A program made the translations under genes and the position numbers. A stretch of DNA of 64,000 nt from Lasiosphaeria ovina (taxonomy: Eukaryota > Ascomycota > Sordariomycetes > Sordariales > Lasiosphaeriaceae): positions 1,550,001-1,614,000 of the forward strand of contig JAULSN010000003.1 in the NCBI GenBank assembly GCA_033439765.1. Direction: 5' to 3'. Shown one piece after another: positions 35,713 to 46,421 of the stretch; the first letter of the stretch is position 1; each line of letters opens with the position of its first letter. The notes under the pieces are model-generated. The model was not told where the DNA came from. It saw only the letters and a program-made list of their open reading frames with translations, and ran no database searches.

Positions 35713-36473
35713 GGTCTCTGTTGAGTGGTTTGCAGCTTTGCTGTGCTATAGATATGTAGTTCCTGTCTTGATCGGGTTCGGGATTAGTCAAGTTCAAACC
35801 CTTTTATAATTTGGGGGGGGAGGGGTTTACTGGAAAGATATATTGTTTGGTGACATCGCTTTTACAACACTGATCGTTGAAATATACCGTAAATGCAATG
35901 GGCAGGCAGGTCCAAATGAGTTCTCGGGTTGCAGGTAATGCCCTCCCTACCGTGTCAAAGGCTGGTCCGCAAGCCCGCCGTGAATTTCAACCATAGCCCT
36001 CGTGACTCTTCTCTTTTGTTGGTGTGTATACACAGCTCACCGAGTTTCGAACCTTGGTCTGAATGCTGCTCTGGCATTATGTTTTTTTTTTGTTGTGCTC
36101 CCCCATCAATTTGGGGAAATACGGAAAAGGGGTTGAAAAGGGGGTAGCTGCACGTGACCGAGGGTCACGGCCTTGAATAATTTGACTGCGCCGAGCAGAA
36201 GATGGTACCAAACCCCTCTCAATCACAGCACCTTTAGCCGAGTGACTGCCAAAACGGGCCCCCATCAACGACCGACGCCGTAACAACCTCAAGACTCGAA
36301 AAAGTGTCGAGACCACTGAAGCCGCCGGACATTTTGGGGGAAGCGATTTCGCATACATTATTTTTAAACCGTTGTCATTACAGTTACGTTTGGCGAAGAA
36401 ACTAGTTGGAACACACGTCGCCAAGCCTTCGCTCATTCGCTTTCACTAAAGAACGGTCCATCCATTGAAGATA
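35713..36473. other. Intergenic region upstream of TAN1
   Basis: This is about 0.76 kb and includes a G-run near 35813. CACGTGAC at 36151-36158 is the reverse complement of the Cbf1 CDEI motif GTCACGTG also seen upstream of SEC24. No gene was found. Confidence 0.4.
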
Positions 36474-38097
36474 ATGACGGAAAGTACTAAGAGAAAAGAA
36501 GCCCCATCGGGGTTAGCAGGTGCCCAGCACGACAAGAAAAAAAAGGTAAATGAAATGATCAACACTGAACGACCATATATCGACCTTGATGCACTCAGCT
36601 GGAAGAGCGGCGAGGGATTATGTGGGCTGTCGGCGTTGCATAGCACTGCAGTGAACGCCAAACAACAGCTCCCATCACACATGAAATACCACCTAGCTGT
36701 ATATGCTTGCTTCGCCAATCCCGTGTCTCTTTACTTCTCTGCAGAACCAACCCGTCCATCGTGGTACATTACTGCCCGCATGAATCCTGCTAACCCCGAC
36801 CGGATAAAAAGACAGGCAACTCTGGGAAATGGAGGACACCGAATCACCAGGCCAAAGCTTCTCTGTCAAACGATAGCGGCTTCCAGCCAGGAGACACGGG
36901 AATATGGGTGACATGCGCTAGACACCAAGAAGCCAGAGCCGCCAGAGAAGCTGGCATGTTGTTCGCCGAGGTCTGTTCGCCAACCTCCAGCTGGGTTCCT
37001 GTTCCTGTTCCTCTTCTCAGCTCTAGCCCCAGCTCCTCTCTTCCTTCTGATCCACGATCAGGGAGTATGCTAGGTTCTCTCTACTTGGTTACCTGTTGAA
37101 GACGAGGTTGGTTGCTTACTTGTGTGAACCAAGATAGTACGCCGAAAAGCTGTACGGAATCAAGGAAAAAGACTTCGTCGGCTCGGAAGACGAGGATTCC
37201 CAGGACATCGAAGCTGCAATCCAAAAGGAAATCGCAGCCTTGAACTCCAAGGGAGCGTATGATAGCGCCGCCATATTCACACCCATGAAGATGGGCGTCG
37301 ACTGTCTTGTTTTCTTCAAGACCAGGGCGCCGATTGAACCGGCCGAGTTTGTGAGGCGTATTTGCGTCGATGCGAAAGCCTGTGCCGATCCCAGGCAACT
37401 TAGGTGCCGCTACGTGAACCGGCTCACACCGTCGACCGTTATGGGCAAAGCAACCGAACAGGGGATCATCGAGGTGGCCAAGGAGGCGCTCGCGCCATTC
37501 TTCGACTTGGGTGGTAAGCGTGCTACCCGTGCCGAGCCCCGCACGGAATCCGCTGCAGACGCAGTTTCGGAAGAGAAACAGGAGGGAGATAGTGGGCGGG
37601 CCCTTGCCGGTGCTGCCGACGCCATCACGGATGGACCAAGTGAGAGTATCGGAGCTCCTGCTTCAGAAGGAGAAGCCGCCAACCAACAACAAAAAGAGGC
37701 CGACCAGGCCTTCACCGTATGTTATGAACAGTCGCTCCTCTTGCTCACTTATTACATTGACGACTAAGCACGTGCCAATATCATAGTTCGCCATCCGTCC
37801 CACCATCCGCAACCATAGCAAGTTGAAGCGAGATTTTGTTATCAATGAGATTGCAGGTCTCATCAATGATGACCGCCACAAGGTCAACTTGACGGCGCCG
37901 GACAAGGTGATTTTGGTTGACCTTTACCAGGTAATGAGACATCCTCAACAGCACTACTATTCCCACCGCACAATGTCCAGCCCCTAACAATTCACCAGTC
38001 CGCCTGCGGGATCAGTGTCGTTGACGGCGACTGGGATGATCTCAAGCGGTACAATCTCACCGAGCTGTATAGCCAAGCTGTCAAGAACAATGGATGA
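36474..38097 (+). CDS. TAN1: THUMP-domain tRNA acetylation adaptor Tan1
   Basis: Tan1 (THUMPD1) binds tRNA and brings it to the acetyltransferase Kre33/NAT10 to make N4-acetylcytidine at position 12 of tRNA-Ser and tRNA-Leu. Five exons, all in phase 0, are inferred: 36474-36545, 36851-36970, 37138-37716, 37787-37930 and 37999-38097, giving 337 aa. Key parts are GDTGIWVTCARHQEARAARE, LFAE joined to YAEKLYG, then a long acidic/Ala-rich insert. The THUMP C-terminal half follows: FAIRPTIRNHSKLKRDFVIN, HKVNLTAPDKVILVDLYQ and SACGISVVDGDWDDLKRYNL. The first intron (about 305 nt) is the weakest part of the model: the N-terminus is a Lys-rich stub and a small extra exon could have been missed. Confidence 0.86.
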
Positions 38098-38507
38098 TAC
38101 AAGTTCGCTCGAGTCAAATCTCGACGGGAGTGTGCTTGGAAAACCCGCGAGGAGAGCGAGGACCGGATAGGGAATTGGGCCTCAGCGACGGGCAGCATTC
38201 AATATTGCGGGCATCTGGTCAGCCCATAAACAGTACTGATAGTGCACATTGGTAGTATATGTAATGTACAACGGTTGAAGCATGGCGGTTCGCTGAAGAG
38301 CGAGGTGCAGCTGTGCAGCTGCTAAGGGGACGGCGCTAAGCCCTATTCCAGATAAATTTGACGAGTGCACCAACCACGGTCCCCTGTCGTGGTCCGTGAG
38401 GCCCTGGCTTGACATCGCGGCTCAGTTGGAGCGGCGTCGGGCCGCCTAAATAAAACTTCAACCGTCAATGGTCCGCTGCGACGGTGCCTGAGGAAAGTGT
38501 CTGTACA

Positions 38508-38536
38508 GTATGTATGTACGGAGTCCATACATACAG
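38508..38536. repeat. Inverted repeat around a TACGGAG core
   Basis: Arms GTATGTATG and CATACATAC flank a short loop containing TACGGAGTC, the same heptamer that begins the MITE copies. Stem length is 9 bp. Confidence 0.75.
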
Positions 38537-39819
38537 AATTTGCAGACGTTAAGCTGCACACCATGTAAAGTTACCGAAATACTAAAGTCACGCAACTTAT
38601 GAGACAGACACTTTTCCCCGGCGCACGCTTGAAGGATCCTGTCCGAAAAGTAGTATGGTCTAGTTAGCTATCAAGGCAGTAAATGAGAGACCGTCTATAA
38701 AGCTCTTTGGCACACGTTCGGTTGATAGGAAATTTACCATTTAAATGAGCAGGTCTCCAGCTGTGTGTCTTTACCTAGCTTCCACGCCTGTTCGGGTCGG
38801 ACCTTGGCCTATCCTGGAAGTATTGCATGAAACGGAGGGGGAAAAAAGGGCAAAAATAAAATAAAGCAGGATGGTTATTAGATAACCGCTCGATCTGGCT
38901 TTGCCAGTCAAACCCAGCTTCTCTGCTCTTTTCGGCCCAGTGAGACGAATACGAAAACATCCCGGATGTTCTACGTTTGGCAGAGCCTATCTTTTGTTTG
39001 TTCTATTCCCCGTTCCCCATTGTCGGTCATAGCTCTAGCTCTAAATTCCGGGTTGGGTTCTCGCTTAGTGTGGTCCAATCAGTCGACTCCCGTCTCGCTT
39101 GTCCCATATGCAACCCAGAAGACCACTCTATCGTGTTTCCTCCAACTACAACACAGTACATGCGTGTAAAGAATCACAAGAACTGGGCGTCCTTTTATGC
39201 CCACTCGCTGGCTTGCCTACTTGGCTTGCTGCTGGTCATCGATAGAACAACGGAGTGTGGCCCGAGTCGGCTAGCTCCGCTCAGCCACGGCAACACGTTC
39301 CGCACTCACCGAGCGAGCGAGAGAGCGACGTGAACGAAATAAAACAGACTCGCTTGCTCCAGCTTGATTCGATCAACCCTGCGTCTCCAGCTATCCTTGG
39401 CTTGAGTTTGGCGTCCCCCAATGCCGGGGGGTCACAGACATCCACTGCCTTAAACTAATCCGTACCCATCGGGGTTTTATTTTCTCTGCCTTGGGATTTC
39501 GTCACCTTCCTTATTTTGTGTTACATTTTGAGGCGTTCGCTTTCGGCACGTTGTAGCGGTCAACCGGCGGCTTGCCAGGCCCTAGGTGGCTCTCGGGGAT
39601 TGGTGGATGCATGGAGCTGGCCTGCCCGTATTTGCCAAAACATACTCACAGCATTTACCGATTTCCAACGAACTGGATGATGGGATGTTCTGCCTTTCGT
39701 CACCCCTCCATGCAATGGCATGTTGCAACGCATGCCCCTACCTATAGAGGTGTTTGTAAGTGGATGGCGGGGGAAAAAGGTACTAATGCGTCTAGGGGTA
39801 TGAATACTCCGTCTGGGTT

Positions 39820-39855
39820 CCATTACCGGTCTAGAGGCCATTACCGGTCTGGAGG
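39820..39855 (+). repeat. 18-bp imperfect tandem duplication
   Basis: CCATTACCGGTCTAGAGG is followed directly by CCATTACCGGTCTGGAGG, with one mismatch. It is in gene-free DNA. Confidence 0.9.
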
Positions 39856-42151
39856 CCGTGTAGGGTCGGACAGGTTACACAAAATTACCCGCGGCTGCCT
39901 TTGTAACAACCACCTCGCACCGCAATCTGCAAGTGCACGCTGTCAAGCTGCTTGATGTCTTCCAATATCGGATCTCCGAAACTGCAATCGTGTGCCAAGT
40001 CGGTCTTTGTTTCCCAGCTAGGCACTCTTCCCCGCCGGCGTGGTTTGTGGTTGTTGTATTTTCGTCCTGTCGGTACGTATTACACAAAAAAAACAGCAAA
40101 CTCCAATTTCAAAGTTTTGCTGCTTTGATGAGTAAGGAGTAACAATGAATATAATTGCAGAAAACTTGCTTGCTCTGACCCAAATACAGAAATCATGGAG
40201 CAATGGCTTCGTCATGTCTTGACAATTTGTTTTTTTATTTTAAATCGAAGAGTCACCCCCACCCCCGCGGATCATCCCTGATCTCAACTAGGTAAGGTAT
40301 GTACCTACTTACACTAGTCTTCCAGTTATTTTTGACTCCGTTAGCGAGCGAGGCCCGCCACGGCGCCTGATCCGCCTCTTCTTCGTCTTTCCTACTAGTT
40401 CTTCAGGGTATGTTAATGTACTAGACAACTACTTCTTATGTCTTCTTTCTCTGTTCTACTAGATCGCGAACAGAACCAGCATCAAGAAGCTACAGAGTTG
40501 AGAATCGTCGCCTAATTACCCACGGCTCCGCTCGGGGATCTAGTCTAGCTGTATCCATACATTTTAAGTACCTTACATACATGCATTGGATACACTAGGA
40601 CAACCTTGGTTTATTGCATTCTCTTCCCGCTTTTTCCTCATCCTTGACACGAGGACTTAGTGCAGACAGGTGATCCTTTATTTTTAGTTACCAGTCATCG
40701 ATTGCCAGGTACCCATGAAGTGTAAATGTGGAGGTATCGTACAGTTCCATATTCGTACATTGTAAGAAATCTTGCGTATGTAAGAATTCATCTGAGTAAA
40801 GTAGGTATTTGCACCTAGACCTTTAATTAGGTATCAGTGGTTGCGAATGGATGAGTCTCCGAGATCCTCTTACCCCTATCCCGCAGGGTGTGACGTTGGA
40901 AGCCCCCCCCAAGGCCCTGTCATGTACTTGGTATGTAGAGTACTCCGTACCTCGGCCGTTGTTATTATTACACGGCAGGCCGTTTTATACCCAAGGTATG
41001 TATTAGTGTTCGGCTTGTCCCCCTTCCTCCGAATCTGGACACTCCTGCCTGCCTTGCCTCCTTTCTCGCTACGCGTCGCGCCTTATTCGCCAAACGCTGG
41101 CCGCTCCTTGCTCCACGGAACCCGCCCTTGGCAGCAAAACTCCCCAGGGCCGCCGGCTTCTTGGCTCAGTATTATACTGTATCTGTCTATAAGGCATTTT
41201 AACAACGGATACGACGTACCTCACCTAATTGTGAGTTAGCCAGGCGTACGTGTCTTGTCACATGGCTGTCCGTTCTCGCCTCTCGTATCCTGTTTCTCCT
41301 ATTCAGATGACCAGAAGAAGATGGCCGAGACGGAAGCCCGCCTGGGTGGGGTGCGATGTGTCGCAATGCAGATTAGTGTGGGCGTTTTTTCCCCAGTTCT
41401 GACTATCCGCAAGTAGGAAAGTGTTGATGAGGTAGAATTTACCCAACTGAGTCTTTTGCTTATGCTTCTTCTTGCAACTTGATCCAGAACAGAACGAGTC
41501 TTTCCTCTTTTAAACGAACCGCCTCTCCCCTCCCTGGTTGCATATACATGTTACTGCGTAGTAGATCTACGCTCTAGTGCGGAATCCTTTGCTCTTTGAC
41601 GGACCCTGCAACTAAACGCGCATGCATCATCAATCTCTTAAGGGATGGATGGATAGATAAACGTACCAGCCAGGGATCCATCCTGCGCCTCGACGGCTAC
41701 TGCCAGCACGTTGTCGTTAAGCACCAACCCTTTTAGTATCCGGCAGGCGATATAAATAATATCATGTATAGCTGGCACCGAAAACAAACGTTCTACTGCT
41801 GCCACTTAGAGACACACATATGTCAAACATCCCCGTTGAAACCCGAATGCCACCGTCGTCAGTCCTCGACAGCCACAGTTTTTTATTTTCTTTACGGCGA
41901 CTGATGCTCGGCCTCGATTCATATGCAATATACACCCCTTTCCTAAGAGGCCAAGATTGACGGCGGCAGCGAACCCGCTAAGCTTCCTCGATTCTCGGTT
42001 GAGCTTCGCTACCCACCACCCAGCCGAGATAGGCTGCCAGCCCCAGTCCTGTCCGTGGGTGTGCGACTGTGTTTTATAGCAGCACCAAGCCCGAGCAACT
42101 CTGTCGAGCATCGCCAGGGAATCCTGCGCTCCTGGCTCTCGCTTCCTATCC

Positions 42152-43543
42152 ATGTGCCAACCGCCCTCTCAGCAGTCCGTTGGGGCAATCCTCTGGACCG
42201 TATGGCCCAATGTCACTGTCGAGAGGCTCCAGCCGATTCCATCCTTCGGACCCCAAAGAATATATGAAGTCGTCGTCTCCAACGGCAAGACTCTGATCCT
42301 CGTTCTGCCGCCGCCGTCCATCCTGAGGCTTCTGAGGTCAGAGCAGTTGATGGTGGCATCCGAGGCCGTGGTGGTTCGGTGGGCTCGGGCGGCGTTGTCT
42401 AGAAACCCGGCTGGTGAAATGGTAGCGGTCAAAATGGAACCCGATGACGGGTCGCGAGAACCGGCTCACGCAACTGTTGACGACGTGGAACGGCACGAGG
42501 CTTCCGATAAAGACACCGATCTGCTCCGACTCCTCCCGACTCTGGTTCATTCTTCACAAGAAAGGTCGAACGAGCTTGGATTCGCGTACAGCTTCCTTGA
42601 GCCGACTCTGGGTTCGCCTCTTGCGCTCGTCTCCCGTTCGCTTAGTTCGTTGGGGCGTCAACGAGTGGATGGACAGATGGGTCAGATTTTCCGGCAACTT
42701 GCACGGCTAACCTCGCCATCAGGCATGTTCGGGCCCGCCGTAGCTGTCCTCGCTCCTTCTTCCCTTCATCGAACGGAACTTGGAGGTAGTGGCCCGATGG
42801 GGGTCAGCGGAGCGGCGACTTGGACAATGGCGTTTCATTCCATGTTAGAGAGCGTTCTCCGGGACGGGGAGGACATGGCCATAACAATACCATACTCGGC
42901 AATACGGAGGCAGTTCCAGCGGCTAAGCCACTTCCTCGATTCGGTCTCGGTCCCTCGTCTCGTCGCCATCGATGGCACCAACGAGTCGGTAATATTGGTG
43001 TCCGAACCAGCCGATGGCGGGAGCGCCCCCCAAACTGTTTTCACGACAAGCATTGATACGTCACTGAAGGGAAAGAGCGCAGTCGACAACAAGAATGCTC
43101 TCGACGAGAGCAAGTCGAACCTGAGAGTCTGTGGTCTCCGCGACTGGAGCAACTGTATTTTCGGCGACCCTTTGCTGGCGACTGTCTTCAGCGAAGGCCC
43201 TTCCGAAAGCTTCCTGGAGGGTTTTAATATCACAAAGACGGACCCGGGTCCAGCTCAACTCCCGCTGGGCAGGGACATCATAGATGATGTAGATTCGGCC
43301 GATGTTAGGTTGATAATCTACCAGGCATACCATGCGACGGCCAGTATTGTCAGGGAGTTTTACAGGCCCCATGGTGACAGCAGTAGACGAGAACTAGAGG
43401 CAAGGAGGAGGTTGAACGAGGTCCTTTCAAAGTTGGTAGAGGTCCAAGCTGACTCCAAGAGGAAGCACCCACGTCCGAGTGGCGAGATGTCGCCAGCCAA
43501 GAGGATAAAACCAGACGAAGTGGCCGAGAGGTCCAAAGGGTAG
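42152..43543 (+). CDS. Aminoglycoside-phosphotransferase-fold protein, degenerate active site
   Basis: A single exon of 463 aa resembles the large fungal family of APH/choline-kinase-like proteins. Visible landmarks are an N-lobe with YEVVVSNGKTLILVLPPP, then NELGFAYSFLEPTLGSPLAL and QMGQIFRQLARLTSPSGMFG. The position of the Brenner motif (normally HGDxxxxN) reads VAIDGTNESV, so the His is missing and the metal-binding Asn appears replaced by Ser. A later LRDWSNCIFGDPLLA matches the IDWE...GDP segment. The C-terminus is lysine-rich with a nuclear-localisation-like KRKHPRPSGEMSPAKRIK. Loss of catalytic residues suggests a pseudo-phosphotransferase or a changed substrate; no function can be assigned. 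It is convergent with the SGT1/ECD gene. Confidence 0.75.
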   Translation: MCQPPSQQSVGAILWTVWPNVTVERLQPIPSFGPQRIYEVVVSNGKTLILVLPPPSILRLLRSEQLMVASEAVVVRWARAALSRNPAGEMVAVKMEPDDGSREPAHATVDDVERHEASDKDTDLLRLLPTLVHSSQERSNELGFAYSFLEPTLGSPLALVSRSLSSLGRQRVDGQMGQIFRQLARLTSPSGMFGPAVAVLAPSSLHRTELGGSGPMGVSGAATWTMAFHSMLESVLRDGEDMAITIPYSAIRRQFQRLSHFLDSVSVPRLVAIDGTNESVILVSEPADGGSAPQTVFTTSIDTSLKGKSAVDNKNALDESKSNLRVCGLRDWSNCIFGDPLLATVFSEGPSESFLEGFNITKTDPGPAQLPLGRDIIDDVDSADVRLIIYQAYHATASIVREFYRPHGDSSRRELEARRRLNEVLSKLVEVQADSKRKHPRPSGEMSPAKRIKPDEVAERSKG

Positions 43544-43776
43544 GTCTGCAGAGCCTGTATCTAGCTGGACCTGTTCGCTTCTTCCCACATGCAGGAAGGC
43601 GTTGGTCTGCCAGGTGGCTCGTACCTAGGTAGTATAGACCAGACCCAAATCGACGAGGGAGTAGGATTTTGTTGACTCCCAGTGTTGTTCGACTTCTTAG
43701 ATCTCCCTGGCATAGTGGTTTGTATACCTTAGGCTCTCCTCCAGGATCTAAAGCTGGCGGCTATAAATTTTTATTT

Positions 43777-45797
43777 CTACTTTCCTTCCTCATCCGAGTC
43801 ACCCTCATCCCGAGGCAACCCCATGCCCATCAGGCTGAGAAGATTTCCGGTAGGACCCGCCATGCCTGCTTGGCTCTTGAAACTCTGCAGAAGATTTTTT
43901 GCGAGATTGTAACCAATATCGATGTCGGCGTCTTCTTCATCCACCCCCGCATTCGTAGAGGGTTGTCCTCTGTCTGAGCTACCCCCAACCCCGAGCAACG
44001 GTATTTTCTTTGCGGCTGGTTCCAATGCCAAGCCACCATGGTCTGCAAGCTCTGACTCCATCTGTGCCATGACTTTACGGATTTCTTCCATCTCGTCCTC
44101 ATCCTCATCCTCAGTATCTGAACTAGGCCTAGAACGAGCTGGTTGGTCGCCCTGATCATCCTTCCCCTTGTCTCTCCTCTGGACTATATCCCCTGATGGG
44201 AGGCCCATCATCTCTCTCATCATCCTGGAAAACTGCTCTTCGTCAAAGCTAATTTCCTTATCCTCGTCTTCTGTGTCTTCGTCAGGTGAATCGGATGAAT
44301 CATCGGCATCGTCGCTGTCATTATCCTGGTTCATCTCATCAACTTCGGCCCCTTCGATACCGGCTTCGTCGTCGTTTAGGAATGCCTCGAAACGAGAAAC
44401 AATTTTCTTCAAGTCAGCCTGAGTCTTGGCATTACCAAACCCTGAACCAGAAGCACCGCGACCGTCAAGCTCTTTCTCAAAGTCGATATAGTTGATATCC
44501 ATCCAGGAGTCGTCATCTTCGCGGTTGGTGTTTTCCCATGTTCTTATGTCGTCATCGGTGGGAAGGACCGAGTCCCCGTCTTCTTCAAGGTCATCCAGAA
44601 GCAGCGCGATTTCACGAGTCAGGCGACTGTCGCTCTCGTGGGCGTTTCTGGCCAGAATCTCAAAGCCGGCCGCGACCTTCATGCCGAGTTCAATATGTGC
44701 AAGCTTCGAAAGGGCTAGGTCATGATCATTGGCAACCTCGAGCTCCGCAGATTGGAGCAGACCCTTCCAAGCTGGTAAGGGCTCAAATCTCTGCGACCTG
44801 AGCTGGGCATACAGAACTTTAGTGAAGCAAATGCTGACAGTGACGAGGTCTCGAGGTGTGAACATTGGCTCGAAAGAGGGCGATATAGGCTGCTTGACCA
44901 CAGCTGGATCGCGGAGGTAAAATGCCTCCGTGGCGGGGGCTATGGCAGCCGGCTTTGCATGCAATATGTAGGCTAGTTTTCTTGGAATAGTCACCAGCGC
45001 GTGGTGTTGGGAGTCTTTGATTTGACCAGGATATTTCTCGAGCCGGTAGAAAGCCTCCGCTTCAACGAAGGCCGAGTGGAGGGGCAAGTCTGGCGTCGAA
45101 TTGATGACCTCAAGCGCGTCCTGGAGAGAAGGCAGCTGCGATCCCGCCTTGATGGGAGTGGCAGCTAGCGGGATGATCCGCAGACTACCCCCGTGGATCC
45201 ACACGCGGTTACTGTCATTCTCGGGGCTGAGCCACTTGGGTAAGACCTTCGCGGCCTCGACTAGAAGGAATTCTCCATCACTGTCAAACACCCGGATCCA
45301 CAAACTGAGAAACTCCTTGCTCAGTTCTCGGAGAAGAAACACAATCAACCATTCGTCCTCTACATTGTCGCCGTAGTCTGTGGTCCCATGCAGGTAGGTC
45401 AGGCCTGGGCGGGATCAGTTAGCAATGTGATGTGCTTGCCGCTCGACATATTTGCTTTTGCCTTCTCGCTCGGGCGAGGCTAGGAAGACTGAAAGAATAT
45501 GTATGGTATGGTGGGAAACAGCAGATGGGGCAAAAAGTGTGGACAAGGAAGCTTGCCATTATGAGTCTTAGTCTCCAGCTTGAAAACATCGCGCTGCCAA
45601 ATGTAGTCTTTGGCGAGCTCGTCGAGCTTTTTGACAGCAGCCTTTCGAATCGTCTCCAAACTTGGAGCCTCTGGAAAGTCTGTGTTGTCGTTTCCTTTCA
45701 CGACAAAGATCATGTACTCGACACAGTTTTCAGGAAGGCTCATGCGGAATCCATCAAAACCTTCGTCTCCTGGACGGAGTTCGCCTACTGTGTCCAT
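43777..45797 (-). CDS. SGT1/ecdysoneless (ECD) family protein
   Basis: The ECD family (fission yeast Sgt1, human ECD, unrelated to the Skp1-binding SGT1) functions in transcription of glycolytic genes and in pre-mRNA splicing. Exons are 45797-45557 and 45404-43777, joined in phase 1, giving 622 aa. Exon 1 includes LPENCVEYMIFVVKG; the junction yields LTYLHGTTDYGDNVEDEW and WLIVFLLRELSKEF, the family hallmark, followed by VWIHGGSLRIIPL. The C-terminal third is strongly acidic, with WMDINYIDFEKELDGRG and FDEEQFSRMMREMMGLPSGD. The 152-nt intron begins GCAAGC, a GC-AG intron: the only donor I can find that keeps frame and homology. It is divergent from SMC6 (624 bases). Confidence 0.9.
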
Positions 45798-46421
45798 ATT
45801 GTTTTACGCCGTCGCCTAGGTGGCCTAAGGGTGGCTAAGATAGGCAGGCGCTAGGTATGCTGATACAAATTCGTGGTGCACAACTGTCGAGTCAAGAAGT
45901 TAGATCTTGAAAAGAAAGAGTTCTGAAAATATCCTTAAAACAAGGAAGGGGCACCCCGATTCGATCCAATAAGAGGAAAGTGCGAATGCGAATCTTCTCG
46001 TGGCGGTTAAAGACGGGTTACTACTAGTACTCCGTAGCCTTGGGGGTTTTGAGGAAAATATAAGTACCGAAACCACAGAGCGCTTTGGTGGCCTTGGATT
46101 TCAAGTGAAACAAATGTTATGAATCGTTGTATTCCGTACCTGCCTCTTCTTTGGCACAGAAGAAGCTTAGCACAATTACGTATCTACATTAGGTAAGCCC
46201 GTTTAGGTGAAAGATCAGTCGGTGCCGGTCAGCTGGAACGCAAGGCAGCCCCAATCCCCAGCAACCAGGCCCACCTGGGTTCGCTTCCGTTTGTTCGCGA
46301 CGTGCACACGCGTCAACTGTTTAAGTCTTTTGTTCCCCAGTACTTGCACATATCAATCTGTTTTTCGTCTCACAACAATTCGCAGTGCATTGGTGCCGAC
46401 ATTGACCCATCAAGAAGCATC
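45798..46421. promoter_or_regulatory. Divergent promoter region, ECD / SMC6
   Basis: This is 624 bases between divergent start codons. It contains a TACTCCGTA motif near 46027. No coding signal. Confidence 0.4.

Larger units (their letters stand above)
38098..42151. other. 4-kb gene-free stretch
   Basis: No frame resembles a protein and no tRNA-like structure was recognised. It contains a hairpin-forming inverted repeat (GTATGTATG/CATACATAC) around 38508-38536, an 18-bp imperfect tandem duplication at 39820-39855 and a TACTCCGTA motif near 40939. Part of it may be promoter or 5' UTR of the gene starting at 42152, or an unrecognised noncoding RNA. Confidence 0.4.

Noticed and set aside
36031..36070. 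A GTTTCGAACC string resembling a tRNA T-loop
   Set aside because: No matching acceptor, D or anticodon stems could be found around it.
44168..44801. Ser-rich plus-strand frames opposite the SGT1/ECD gene
   Set aside because: They are the complement of the acidic Asp/Glu codons of the ECD gene.
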